Both the position numbers and the translations under genes were made by a program. Source: Lacihabitans soyangensis (GTDB lineage Bacteria > Bacteroidota > Bacteroidia > Cytophagales > Spirosomataceae). Taken from it: DNA of 38,374 nucleotides. The notes below the pieces were generated by a model that was not told the DNA's origin, did no database searches, and saw only the letters and a list, made by a program, of their open reading frames with translations. Each line of letters starts with the position of its first letter. The first letter of the stretch is position 1. The DNA lies in assembly GCF_024343775.1 (NCBI RefSeq), contig NZ_RJUF01000031.1:1-38374 (forward strand). The letters are read 5' to 3'. Shown here piece by piece: positions 16,937 through 25,475 of the stretch.

Positions 16937-17809
16937 TTAAAACTTTAATGTCGCTGGTAAATATTTAGCTACAAGGTCCTCATAATAAGGTCTGAGCTCT
17001 TGCACATTAGGCGGATAAGGTACCTTCGAGTACAAGTCGTACGGGTTGAATTTATCCACCCATTTAAACATTTCGTGGTCGTGGGCATTCATCAGATGGT
17101 CATAGGCATGCTCACGGTGTTGCGAGTAAAACGAGTGATAACGCAACATATACAATCCTTCTTCCGGAATATATGGCTTCATGATACGGTAAATGTACTC
17201 GTCGTGTCCCCATGACATCTGTACGTTATCAAGGCCACAATTTGGCTCGTAAATACCATATTTGGTATTGTATCTAGGGTCTCTTGAGTCTGGATTTTCG
17301 GCAAAAAACTCTGAATAAACTATTTTCTCAGAATGTTTGCAACCAGTAGGGAAGGTGTCACCTACCACGGCCCATTGCGGCTCACCGAAAAGACAAAGCA
17401 CTTTGCCCAAATCGTGCATGAAGCCTGTCAGTACAAACCAATCTGGATGGCCGTCCTGACGGATGGCCTCTGATGTTTGCAAAAGGTGCTGCAGCTGATC
17501 CATGCTCGTGTCAGGATCTGAGTCGTCAATTAGCGTATTAAGGAAATCTACGGCGTCCCAGATGCTCATTTCTTTCTTATCAAACTTCAAGAAATGCTCT
17601 TGCTTATTTTTAGCAAATTCGTATGTCTGAAAAGTATGATTTAATCTATAAAACTCCTTTACGGTGTCTTGTCTTGCTGAGTCTACATAGTTGCGATACT
17701 CTTCTTTTGATTTCTCAAAAGGCTCTGGATAACGCACTAGCACATCATCTTCCCATTCTTCTATCGAAGCTAGTGGGTTTAGTTCTTTTTCTGAAAAATT
17801 GTTTTCCAT
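16937..17809 (-). CDS. Inositol oxygenase (MIOX)
   Basis: Cytoplasmic di-iron enzyme that cleaves myo-inositol with O2 to D-glucuronate (EC 1.13.99.1). All six iron ligands of the animal enzyme can be placed with nearly identical spacing: His108 (QLQHLLQTSEAIR), His132-Asp133 (MHDLGK), His202 (SWGHDEY), His225 (RYHSFY) and Asp258 (NPYDLYSK). The catalytic Lys136 is in the HDLGK motif. Length 290 matches the family (about 285). It is divergent from a GH105 gene, so its product probably enters the same uronate pathway. It has its own terminator. Inositol dehydrogenase-route genes are not present here. Confidence 0.95.
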   Translation of the reverse strand: MENNFSEKELNPLASIEEWEDDVLVRYPEPFEKSKEEYRNYVDSARQDTVKEFYRLNHTFQTYEFAKNKQEHFLKFDKKEMSIWDAVDFLNTLIDDSDPDTSMDQLQHLLQTSEAIRQDGHPDWFVLTGFMHDLGKVLCLFGEPQWAVVGDTFPTGCKHSEKIVYSEFFAENPDSRDPRYNTKYGIYEPNCGLDNVQMSWGHDEYIYRIMKPYIPEEGLYMLRYHSFYSQHREHAYDHLMNAHDHEMFKWVDKFNPYDLYSKVPYPPNVQELRPYYEDLVAKYLPATLKF

Positions 17810-17834
17810 GATGATTGAATAAAAAATTTTGTCC

Positions 17835-17842
17835 CAAATATA
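17835..17842 (-). promoter_or_regulatory. Candidate -7 box of MIOX gene (TATATTTG)
   Basis: Minus-strand TATATTTG, 26-33 bases before the MIOX ATG, fits TAnnTTTG exactly. The -33 element is not clear. Confidence 0.45.
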
Positions 17843-17922
17843 ATCTTAAATTTAAATTTCAGGTAATTGCAGAACAGTTAAATTATCTAATGAACCCATT
17901 TTTGTTGAAAAATACCCAAGAA

Positions 17923-19041
17923 ATGCAAAGATTTATTGTAATGCTTTTGATGTTAGTGAGTTCTGTAGGTATGAGTCAAAGATTACCTAATAGGAAAAAC
18001 ACCATTGAAAACATGAGATTGGCCAATGAATATTTTATGAAAACATGGCCAGATCCGGCCGAAAAAATAGTTTTGGATAAGGTAAGAACTTCCAACCTTT
18101 GGACTAGGGGTATCTATTATGAAGGCTTAATGGATTTCTATAAAATTGATGCAGACAAAAAGTACATAGATTATGCCATTGCCTGGGGCGACGGCAACAA
18201 GTGGGCCACCTGGTTTGGTGTAAAAAGCCGCCATGCTGACAGTCATTGTTGTGGCATAACCTACATAGATTTGTACCAAATGGATACCACACAAAAACAA
18301 CGTTTGGCAGAAATTAAAGCTTCGATTGACTTAATGCTGGCATCAGACAAAGTGGACGACTGGACCTGGATAGATGCCTTACAGATGGCCATGCCGGTTT
18401 TTGCAAAATTGGGTGTAATGTATAAAGATGAACGATATTTTGAGAAAATGCATCAACTTTACCTTCATTCGAAAAATGTAGAAGGCGGAGGATTGTTTAA
18501 TGCTAAAGATGGACTTTGGTACCGTGATAAGGATTTTGTTCCTCCTTTCAAAACTCCTAACGGAAAAGAATGCTATTGGTCACGTGGCAACGGCTGGGTA
18601 GTAGCTGCCATGGTAAAAATGCTGGAAATTTTGCCCAAAAATGCCAAGAATTACAAAGAGTATGAGGAAATGTACCTGACCATGATGAAATCATTGCTTC
18701 CGCTTCAGAGAAAAGATGGTTTTTGGAATGTCTCATTGGCTGATCCTGATGACTTTGGAGGGCCCGAATTGTCTGGTACTGCTCTTTTTGCTTATGGTAT
18801 GGCCTGGGGAATTAACAATGGGTATTTGAGCAAAAAAAACTACTTAAAACCAACTCTAAAAGCCTGGGATGCCATGAATAAAACCTGTTTACATCCCGAT
18901 GGCATGCTTGGCTATGTGCAATCCACAGGCAAAGAACCCAAAGACGGCCAACCACTTAGCTATGACAAAAAAGCCAACTTTGAGGACTATGGATTGGGTT
19001 GTTATCTTTTGGTGGGTACGCAGGTTTATTTGTTGAAGTGA
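17923..19041 (+). CDS. GH88/GH105 unsaturated uronyl hydrolase, exported
   Basis: Third GH105-type enzyme of the window. I start at the ATG at 17923 because it opens a signal peptide (MQRFIVMLLMLVSSVGMSQ); an upstream ATG at 17890 is possible, while longer extensions run into the MIOX promoter region. The resulting 372 residues match the size of YteR-type hydrolases. Motifs are ADSHCCGITYIDLY (Asp106), DDWTWIDALQMAMPVFAKLG (catalytic-region Asp151), CYWSRGNGWVVAAMVKMLE and DFGGPELSGTALFAYGMAWG. Compared with the other two it lacks N- and C-terminal extensions, so substrate size may differ. Divergent from MIOX across 113 bases. Confidence 0.88.
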   Translation: MQRFIVMLLMLVSSVGMSQRLPNRKNTIENMRLANEYFMKTWPDPAEKIVLDKVRTSNLWTRGIYYEGLMDFYKIDADKKYIDYAIAWGDGNKWATWFGVKSRHADSHCCGITYIDLYQMDTTQKQRLAEIKASIDLMLASDKVDDWTWIDALQMAMPVFAKLGVMYKDERYFEKMHQLYLHSKNVEGGGLFNAKDGLWYRDKDFVPPFKTPNGKECYWSRGNGWVVAAMVKMLEILPKNAKNYKEYEEMYLTMMKSLLPLQRKDGFWNVSLADPDDFGGPELSGTALFAYGMAWGINNGYLSKKNYLKPTLKAWDAMNKTCLHPDGMLGYVQSTGKEPKDGQPLSYDKKANFEDYGLGCYLLVGTQVYLLK

Positions 19042-19185
19042 GAATTAAAGGTTTTGAATTATAACATCGTAAGTAATATGTAATTCACATAAATATTATT
19101 TCTGTAAAATTCAATTATTTAATCAAAGAGAATTTGTAAATATATCCAAATTTAATAAATTGAGAAAAAATGAATATTAACTCTT

Positions 19186-22100
19186 ATGATTCACTATCTA
19201 ACTTTTCAAAACGGAGATTCAGATAAATTTTGGCAAATAGAAACCAATGGCACAACATTCACAGTTAAATTTGGAAAAATTGGAACCGAAGGTCAAAGCC
19301 AAACTAAAACTTATGACACCGAAGAAGTTTGTATTCAGGAAGCACAAAAAAAAATAGAGGAAAAACTAAAAAAAGGGTATCAAGACTCTCAAGGAAACAA
19401 TCACTTTAAAAAAATAGCTAATTCGAAAATAACTTTCGATGAATCGGATTTTAAAATTATTATTGGCGAATACGAAAGTATTATAATTAAGAAAAAAGCA
19501 GAAAGCCTTTTACCATTTTTAGAAAAAGTTCCTAGAATATATAGGGAATCTTTAAAGAAGCACGTAAAAATCGCAAAAAAGTATTGGACTGAATATGTAG
19601 AGATTTCTAAGCCAAATAAGTTACTTGGAAATAGTTATGGTACTTGGGGATATAGAGGAGACAACACTCAACAAGAAATCATCTTTTTAAGTGCAATTGC
19701 CTTATTTAATAAGAAGGAAATACTTTCTTGGCAGGAAATAAATTCAATATTAGGCAAATTTGACAATATTCTTTTAAAGAAAATTCTTAAATGGGCAGCA
19801 CCAAATTGGATTGAAGATTATTTCAATCATCAATCGTCAAAAAATAATTGGTTTAGTATTTCTTATGAAATATTAAGATATTACGAAACCGAAAAATATA
19901 TTAATTTCAATCCCCAACTTTATGCACGGAGTTTTTCCATGATAAATTTATACAATTCAGGATTTAAACAAGGTCAAGAATCTGTTGATTTTTTCTGCAA
20001 TGACCCTCTATCAATTGAAAGAGATTTTCCGTTAATTTTTGATTATGAGACTGGTATTCAGAATAGTTTTGGTAATGATGAAGTATATGGCTATCGTAAA
20101 AAAGCAATATGGGAAGGGATAATTGAGAAATTGTTGTTAGATAATAAAATTGATAGAATATGGTTTTTTGAAAAATGCCTAGAAACCCAAACAAAAGAGT
20201 GGAATAACGGACTCAAAACTTTTTTTAGAGGGCAATTCAATCAAGCAAAACCAACAAATTTGGAATTGTTGACTCTTCAAAACTCCATTTTTCCATTAAT
20301 AGATTACTCTTTTAATCAAGTTGCAAATTGGTCAATAAGTTTAATTAAAGAGATTTATCAAGAAAACGATTTTGAATTAAAAAAACTCTGTGATTGGCTT
20401 CCATCTATAATGATGAGGGATGACTGCAAAAGTTCTATCAAGTCCATTTTGACAATGTTTGAAAAAATCCTCAAAAAAGACCCTAATTTAAAATCGGATA
20501 TTTTAAATTTAGCAACTGATGCTTTAACCATCAACAATTTAGAACTTCAAGAAAAAGCCTCAAAATTAATATTAAAATACATAGATACAAATGACATAGA
20601 AATTATTGAAAAGCTAGAAATGTATACCACACAGATGGTTGGAAACATTAGAGATACTTTTCATGAATATTTAGAAAGTAAGGATACAAAGGAAATACCT
20701 AGTTATGTTGAAGAAATGATCCCTAAAGGAAATTCTTATATTAAACTAAGTAAACCTGTCAATATTCCAGACAATTGGAACGATATCTTATTTCATATTG
20801 GTAAATTCATTGAATCAAATAATTGCATTGATGATGAAATTTTAATAGATATTTTAATTTCAAAAAGACACCTTTTTCCTAATGACTTTTATAATCAAAC
20901 AGAAGTCTATTTAAAAAAGATGGAAAAAACTTTTTTTACATCTTTCTTTAAAAATATTACGCTGAATTTTGCGAAAAAGCAATTGTCGAAACAAACCATT
21001 GAATTTGAATTCCCTTATTATTATGACGAAACTACATTATTTAAGATTTTTAATTTACACTATGACAGACTTAAACTGGCCTTGGATAAAATACAAAGAA
21101 AATCTACATTGTCATTACTAAGTATGCCTAGTCATGAACCCAATTGGATTTCACCTAAGGTGTTATTAACAAGGCTATTAGAGTACCAGGATAACGCAGA
21201 GCCTATAATATTGACAGATTTTGTATTGGCCATTTCACGTATGCCAAGAGAGGAAACTGAGGAGGCGATTGAAATGTGTGAGCAAATACAAAATCAAGAT
21301 ATCAAAGACATAATGAAATATTGTTTAGGTGAGTCAAATGAGATAAAATTTAAGGAGAAAAAGCGTTCAATCTTCAATATGTTTTCGAAAAATGAAAACG
21401 CCAAAGGAGAAGAAAATTTAAATGCATTATGGTCAGTTGCTTCAAGGACTTTTAATAATGAAGGTGAGTTCCCAATTTTTGAAAATACCTCGTTCGGAAA
21501 TGCTCCATACGTAAAAAATAATTTGAAATATAATTATAAAGTGGACGAAAAGTGGAACGAGTGGAAAAATCATCAAACAGGAGAAATTTCGAAAAGTCCT
21601 TCTTGGTATAAATTTTCATTTCCCTTACCTTCTCCATTTTCAATACCTAAAATTTTAATTTATAGCGTTGATTCATTCAAAAATCCGAAGCAAGAAGCAT
21701 ACGAATCTTATTTTTACATTCAAAAAGACGATGTTGTTTATTGGTATAACTTAAGTCCGCAATTCATTGACCCGATTTTTGCAAAATTATTAAATACTTG
21801 TTCTAGCTTATCAGACCGAGATTATTCGGGGATAGGAGGTGGTTTAACAATTCTTTTAAATGAAAATCTGAAAGTAACTTCACCAATTTTAATGTTTTTG
21901 TCAACTGCATGTTTACAGCAAAATAGAGAATTTAGAGGTTTGGCGGTAGAAGTTATGATAGTTCAACTAAATAGCAACAATATTAACTTAGAAGAATTTG
22001 GAAAAAATATTGGTTTCTTGATTTTTAATAAATATGGGCCTCTAAGTAGATTTGTAAACGTACTAGAAACCTTAAAAGACATAAATAATCACATCAACTT

Positions 22101-22308
22101 GTCTTTGTTAAAAATTGTTGAGCAAATTATATTGAACTTTAGAGGCGTAAATGAATTCCCTACCAATTTCAAAAAAATGTTGGAGGTATATTTCGATTTG
22201 ATGAATAAGACTAGACAAAAATCGAGTCACCAAGTTATTGAAATAATGAATGAGTGGAGATCGGTAAATTCAATAAAAAACATAATTAAATTAATATTAA
22301 ACGCATAA
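19186..22308 (+). CDS. WGR-domain protein with large DUF6493-like helical region
   Basis: 1040 residues. Residues 1-70 are a WGR domain, the nucleic-acid-associated module also found in PARPs ([23 protein letters not shown]). The remaining about 970 residues are helix-rich, HEAT-like repeats. The last 150 residues ([54 protein letters not shown]) follow the pattern I associate with the C-terminus of DUF6493 proteins, but this is from memory. No catalytic motif, signal peptide or membrane segment. It is clearly AT-richer than the sugar genes beside it. The stop is 3 bases from the SWIM gene start, so they form a tight two-gene operon. Role unknown; possible conflict or stress system. Confidence 0.75.
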   Translation: MIHYLTFQNGDSDKFWQIETNGTTFTVKFGKIGTEGQSQTKTYDTEEVCIQEAQKKIEEKLKKGYQDSQGNNHFKKIANSKITFDESDFKIIIGEYESIIIKKKAESLLPFLEKVPRIYRESLKKHVKIAKKYWTEYVEISKPNKLLGNSYGTWGYRGDNTQQEIIFLSAIALFNKKEILSWQEINSILGKFDNILLKKILKWAAPNWIEDYFNHQSSKNNWFSISYEILRYYETEKYINFNPQLYARSFSMINLYNSGFKQGQESVDFFCNDPLSIERDFPLIFDYETGIQNSFGNDEVYGYRKKAIWEGIIEKLLLDNKIDRIWFFEKCLETQTKEWNNGLKTFFRGQFNQAKPTNLELLTLQNSIFPLIDYSFNQVANWSISLIKEIYQENDFELKKLCDWLPSIMMRDDCKSSIKSILTMFEKILKKDPNLKSDILNLATDALTINNLELQEKASKLILKYIDTNDIEIIEKLEMYTTQMVGNIRDTFHEYLESKDTKEIPSYVEEMIPKGNSYIKLSKPVNIPDNWNDILFHIGKFIESNNCIDDEILIDILISKRHLFPNDFYNQTEVYLKKMEKTFFTSFFKNITLNFAKKQLSKQTIEFEFPYYYDETTLFKIFNLHYDRLKLALDKIQRKSTLSLLSMPSHEPNWISPKVLLTRLLEYQDNAEPIILTDFVLAISRMPREETEEAIEMCEQIQNQDIKDIMKYCLGESNEIKFKEKKRSIFNMFSKNENAKGEENLNALWSVASRTFNNEGEFPIFENTSFGNAPYVKNNLKYNYKVDEKWNEWKNHQTGEISKSPSWYKFSFPLPSPFSIPKILIYSVDSFKNPKQEAYESYFYIQKDDVVYWYNLSPQFIDPIFAKLLNTCSSLSDRDYSGIGGGLTILLNENLKVTSPILMFLSTACLQQNREFRGLAVEVMIVQLNSNNINLEEFGKNIGFLIFNKYGPLSRFVNVLETLKDINNHINLSLLKIVEQIILNFRGVNEFPTNFKKMLEVYFDLMNKTRQKSSHQVIEIMNEWRSVNSIKNIIKLILNA

Positions 22309-22311
22309 AAA

Positions 22312-23661
22312 ATGACAACAACTGCTGAATACTCTTACAACGAATCTTCACTATTAGAAAAAATTGACAATAGGAACAATCTTATCCTTTCTCATCAAAC
22401 AGAATTGGAAGAAATAAATAAAATTCCAACTTTCTTTTGGGGTAGAATGAGGGAACCATATTTAACAGCTAAATGCCTATTAACTGTAGCCAAAACAGTA
22501 AGGTCTAAATTTGCTCTATCGACACAAGAATTAGCAGCTTTAAGAGACCCAATAGTTACTGCTGGTGCTGAACAAATAAGATTTGAAGGTTTTTCTTCAT
22601 GTAATGGCGTTTATGCTCGCTTGGATATTTTACCCGAAGGACTTGATGGTGAGTTCGTGGCAAGTGGAACAACAAATGTTGATTTTAATGAACCAATGTT
22701 GAATGCACTTAACTTAGTTCAAAAAAATGAAGAGGTAATTCTTAGTATTGGGCATGATAATGTTACTGTTATTTCAGAGAAAACAAAGGCCGTTGAAAAG
22801 AAAGTGAAGCTACCAAATAGGTGGTTAAAAGGGTTAACAAGCGTCCAACACTATTTAGCGGAAATGAATGAAGTATTTGAACTAAACAAAATGCAAGCGA
22901 TTCAATTGTTCCAAAGTTTACCAAAAACTAATATTAAAAATGATTTATTTTTAGTTCAAAGAGCTGGAAAATTTATTTTTTCCCCTTTACAAAGTAATCC
23001 TAGCGTAAGAATTGGAAGTGCTCATAGATTAAGAGTAATGGATAATATTCTTCCTTTTATTTACTCTATTAAAGTCTATGAAAGTGATGACAGTCAGGCT
23101 TCTTGTTTCGTTGCACTGATCGGTAATTTACAGATGATTTTTTCTTTCTCGGCTGATGCATATAGGGGCTTTTCGGGAGAAGGTAAAGCTCTGGAAAATT
23201 TAATAGAAGAAGTCCCAATTGAATGGATTTATGGTATTAATAGTATTTTCAAAGGGAATGAGGTCTTTAATAGCACCAAATTGTCAATCGAAAATGATAT
23301 TGACTTTTCAACTATGGATAGTCTTACGGCAAATTTATCAAGCATGGGTTTATTAGGGTTTGATGTACTGAATAACCAGCATTTTTATAGAAGACTTCCA
23401 TTTAAAACTGAAAGAATATTAAGTTTAAACCCTAGATTAAAGAATGCAAAAAAAATAGTTTCAGAGAATGATGTTATTATTGTAATAAACACACCAAGTC
23501 ACATTGAAGCAATAGTAAAAGGAAAGGATGTAACACACAAAGTTTTAATTGAAAACGGAATTGGAAGGTGTACTTGCGAATGGTTTACTAAACACCAAAC
23601 AAATCGAGGAATGTGTAAACACATGTTAGCAGTAAAGATGATGACTTCAAATCAAGAATAA
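22312..23661 (+). CDS. SWIM zinc-finger family protein
   Basis: 449 residues. The C-terminus holds a SWIM zinc finger, CTC...CKH (Cys420, Cys422, Cys435, His437), a module that binds DNA or protein. The N-terminal and central parts lack known catalytic motifs but contain stretches (FFWGRMREPYLTAKCLL, RIGSAHRLRVMDNILPFIYS) of the kind seen in the SWIM proteins that accompany MoxR/vWA and DUF6493 or DUF5691 genes in other bacteria. Co-translation with the WGR protein is very likely. No MoxR ATPase or vWA gene lies nearby, so this would be a reduced version. It ends 5 bases from the convergent gene. Confidence 0.85.
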   Translation: MTTTAEYSYNESSLLEKIDNRNNLILSHQTELEEINKIPTFFWGRMREPYLTAKCLLTVAKTVRSKFALSTQELAALRDPIVTAGAEQIRFEGFSSCNGVYARLDILPEGLDGEFVASGTTNVDFNEPMLNALNLVQKNEEVILSIGHDNVTVISEKTKAVEKKVKLPNRWLKGLTSVQHYLAEMNEVFELNKMQAIQLFQSLPKTNIKNDLFLVQRAGKFIFSPLQSNPSVRIGSAHRLRVMDNILPFIYSIKVYESDDSQASCFVALIGNLQMIFSFSADAYRGFSGEGKALENLIEEVPIEWIYGINSIFKGNEVFNSTKLSIENDIDFSTMDSLTANLSSMGLLGFDVLNNQHFYRRLPFKTERILSLNPRLKNAKKIVSENDVIIVINTPSHIEAIVKGKDVTHKVLIENGIGRCTCEWFTKHQTNRGMCKHMLAVKMMTSNQE

Positions 23662-23666
23662 AAAAT

Positions 23667-24572
23667 TTACTTTACTTTTAAATCATAAACTTCATTAAAA
23701 ACCTCTACCTCCACATTCTCAAATATACCATCGGAGAAACGGTGTTTTAGTTTTGGAGTGCCGAGTAGTTTTACTTCTTTCAATTCACCCGAAATTTTGC
23801 CAGAAATGATGGCTTTTTTGGAGGATATTTTTTGCCATTTTGTAATTTCAAGACTGAAATCGGTGTTTCCTTTTCCATTTACAAAACCATACATTTCGGT
23901 ATTAGTTGTATTTCCATCGGCCGTACCACTAAAATTAACTTCCATGTCTTTTGCTGTATATTTGGCTACCGATTCTTTCGGATAAAAGATTTGGATGGTC
24001 AGATTTCTATCATCTGGCTCATCCACGGCTCTAAATTGGAGTTGCAAATAGGGCTTTTCTAACAAGTTTTTTACGCCCTTTCGCCAATAGCTTGCTCCCT
24101 TGTAGGTGACTTTTCCACGAAAAGGCTTTCCGTCGAGCGTCGATTTGAAATTGACACTTGCTGTAACTTTCGCTTCTGCATCAGCTTTTATGCTCGCAAT
24201 ATTAGGTTTATAGCCTAAAGAATAGGCTTTATAGCCAGCTCTTAAATAGTCTTTTCCTGTACCCGGGTCTTCGGTAAATGTTAGGTCAAAAAAGCCATAT
24301 TCGCCAGCTTTTAATAGTTTAACTTCATCATCACTATCTCCTTTAATTTTGGTAATGGTGGCAGTGAACTTCCTACCCGTTTCTGCATAAATTTCTATTT
24401 TGTCGCCTTTTTTGATTACTCCTGTAAGGATTTTCAAGTTCCCGAATTGTTCGGTTGGTTTGTCACTTAAAAATAGGGTGCCTACTTCGGCGGTGAAGGA
24501 TTGGGCAAAAGAATAGGCCCCAAACCCCCAGAGGAGGAATAAAAGAATGAAAGAATTGAGTAGTTTTTTCAT
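23667..24572 (-). CDS. Exported protein with EF-Tu domain-2-like barrel
   Basis: Last gene of the minus-strand surface-protein run. Signal peptide 1-23 (SYSFAQ-type end). Residues about 28-105 resemble the second, beta-barrel domain of translational GTPases: TGVIKKGDKIEIYAETGRKFTATITKIK and VKLLKAGEYGFFDLTF. There is no GTPase domain. The remaining 190 residues are beta-rich and unrecognised. An EF-Tu-type barrel in an exported protein has no obvious translation role; it may simply be a reused binding barrel. 41 bases separate it from the C1q-like gene upstream, so it is probably in that operon. Confidence 0.65.
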   Translation of the reverse strand: MKKLLNSFILLFLLWGFGAYSFAQSFTAEVGTLFLSDKPTEQFGNLKILTGVIKKGDKIEIYAETGRKFTATITKIKGDSDDEVKLLKAGEYGFFDLTFTEDPGTGKDYLRAGYKAYSLGYKPNIASIKADAEAKVTASVNFKSTLDGKPFRGKVTYKGASYWRKGVKNLLEKPYLQLQFRAVDEPDDRNLTIQIFYPKESVAKYTAKDMEVNFSGTADGNTTNTEMYGFVNGKGNTDFSLEITKWQKISSKKAIISGKISGELKEVKLLGTPKLKHRFSDGIFENVEVEVFNEVYDLKVK

Positions 24573-24613
24573 TGTATATTTAACTTTATAGACTTTAAAA
24601 ATCTTCTATATCT

Positions 24614-25471
24614 TTACAATACTTTAAAGCCAATTATACTTGGGCGTATGTTTAGGCTAGCCCCAGACACTTGAAAAAAACTAAAGTGAACTGTATCGTT
24701 TTGGTTTAAATTAATTATATATTTGGTTTCAATATTATTTCCGTAGCCATTGTCTGTGCTAAAAAGGTAATGAGTGGTTTTCCATTGAGACCCATTTTTA
24801 AACATTCTTATAATAGATGGATTAAGACTTGTTTCAGAAGGGGTAATGCCAATATCAAGCTTTAAATTAAATGTATAAACCCCAGGTGTAGGGGCCGTAA
24901 AAACACCCGAGCTAGTGTTGAAACCATTACCAAAGTTAAAACTAACACTTGCAAAGCCACTTAATATAGTTTCGGTATTGTTATTATAGCCTGCTATATT
25001 ACCGTTAGCTTCAAAACCTACTTTTTGGTCTTCCCAAGCTGGTGTGGCATTGCCTCTAGAAACTAAAACACTTCCCGCAGGTCCAACACTTTCGTTCTCA
25101 GCTTGTAAAGGGCCTGAAAGTCTAATTCCATTATTTGCATTTATTTTTTGAAAAGCGGTGATTTGCCCAGAGGTTCCATCAATCCTAAATTGAGGAAGGT
25201 TATTTGTATAAAAGTCTATGTTATGATTGTTTTTAGAACCTATTTCTAAATGATCTCCAATAACTTGAATATAACCTTTAAAATTTAAGGCATCATAAAA
25301 AGTCACATATGGGCTAGCACCTTGAAATCTTGCTACTTCACCTGGCTTATTGATATGAAGTGGGACGGCAGTGTTAGTGTTTTGCCCTATTCCTATACTG
25401 TTTGGAAGGGTGTTAACTTGAGAATACCCAATGATTGGAAAAATTAGTAAAATAAAAAATAATTTTTTCAT
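24614..25471 (-). CDS. Exported protein with C-terminal C1q/TNF-like domain
   Basis: The ATG at 25471 starts a signal peptide (MKKLFFILLIFPIIGYSQ), 4 bases after the stop of the upstream gene; the longer frame to 25504 would run into that gene. The N-terminal half (residues about 20-150) resembles tail-spike or fibre-like sequence (SIGIGQNTNTAVPLHINKPG, LEIGSKNNHNIDFYTNN). The C-terminal about 130 residues look like a C1q-type jelly roll (VFTAPTPGVYTFNLKLDIG, NQNDTVHFSFFQVSG). Such proteins usually form trimers at the cell surface. A role in adhesion or carbohydrate binding is possible. Confidence 0.65.
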   Translation of the reverse strand: MKKLFFILLIFPIIGYSQVNTLPNSIGIGQNTNTAVPLHINKPGEVARFQGASPYVTFYDALNFKGYIQVIGDHLEIGSKNNHNIDFYTNNLPQFRIDGTSGQITAFQKINANNGIRLSGPLQAENESVGPAGSVLVSRGNATPAWEDQKVGFEANGNIAGYNNNTETILSGFASVSFNFGNGFNTSSGVFTAPTPGVYTFNLKLDIGITPSETSLNPSIIRMFKNGSQWKTTHYLFSTDNGYGNNIETKYIINLNQNDTVHFSFFQVSGASLNIRPSIIGFKVL

Positions 25472-25475
25472 GAGT

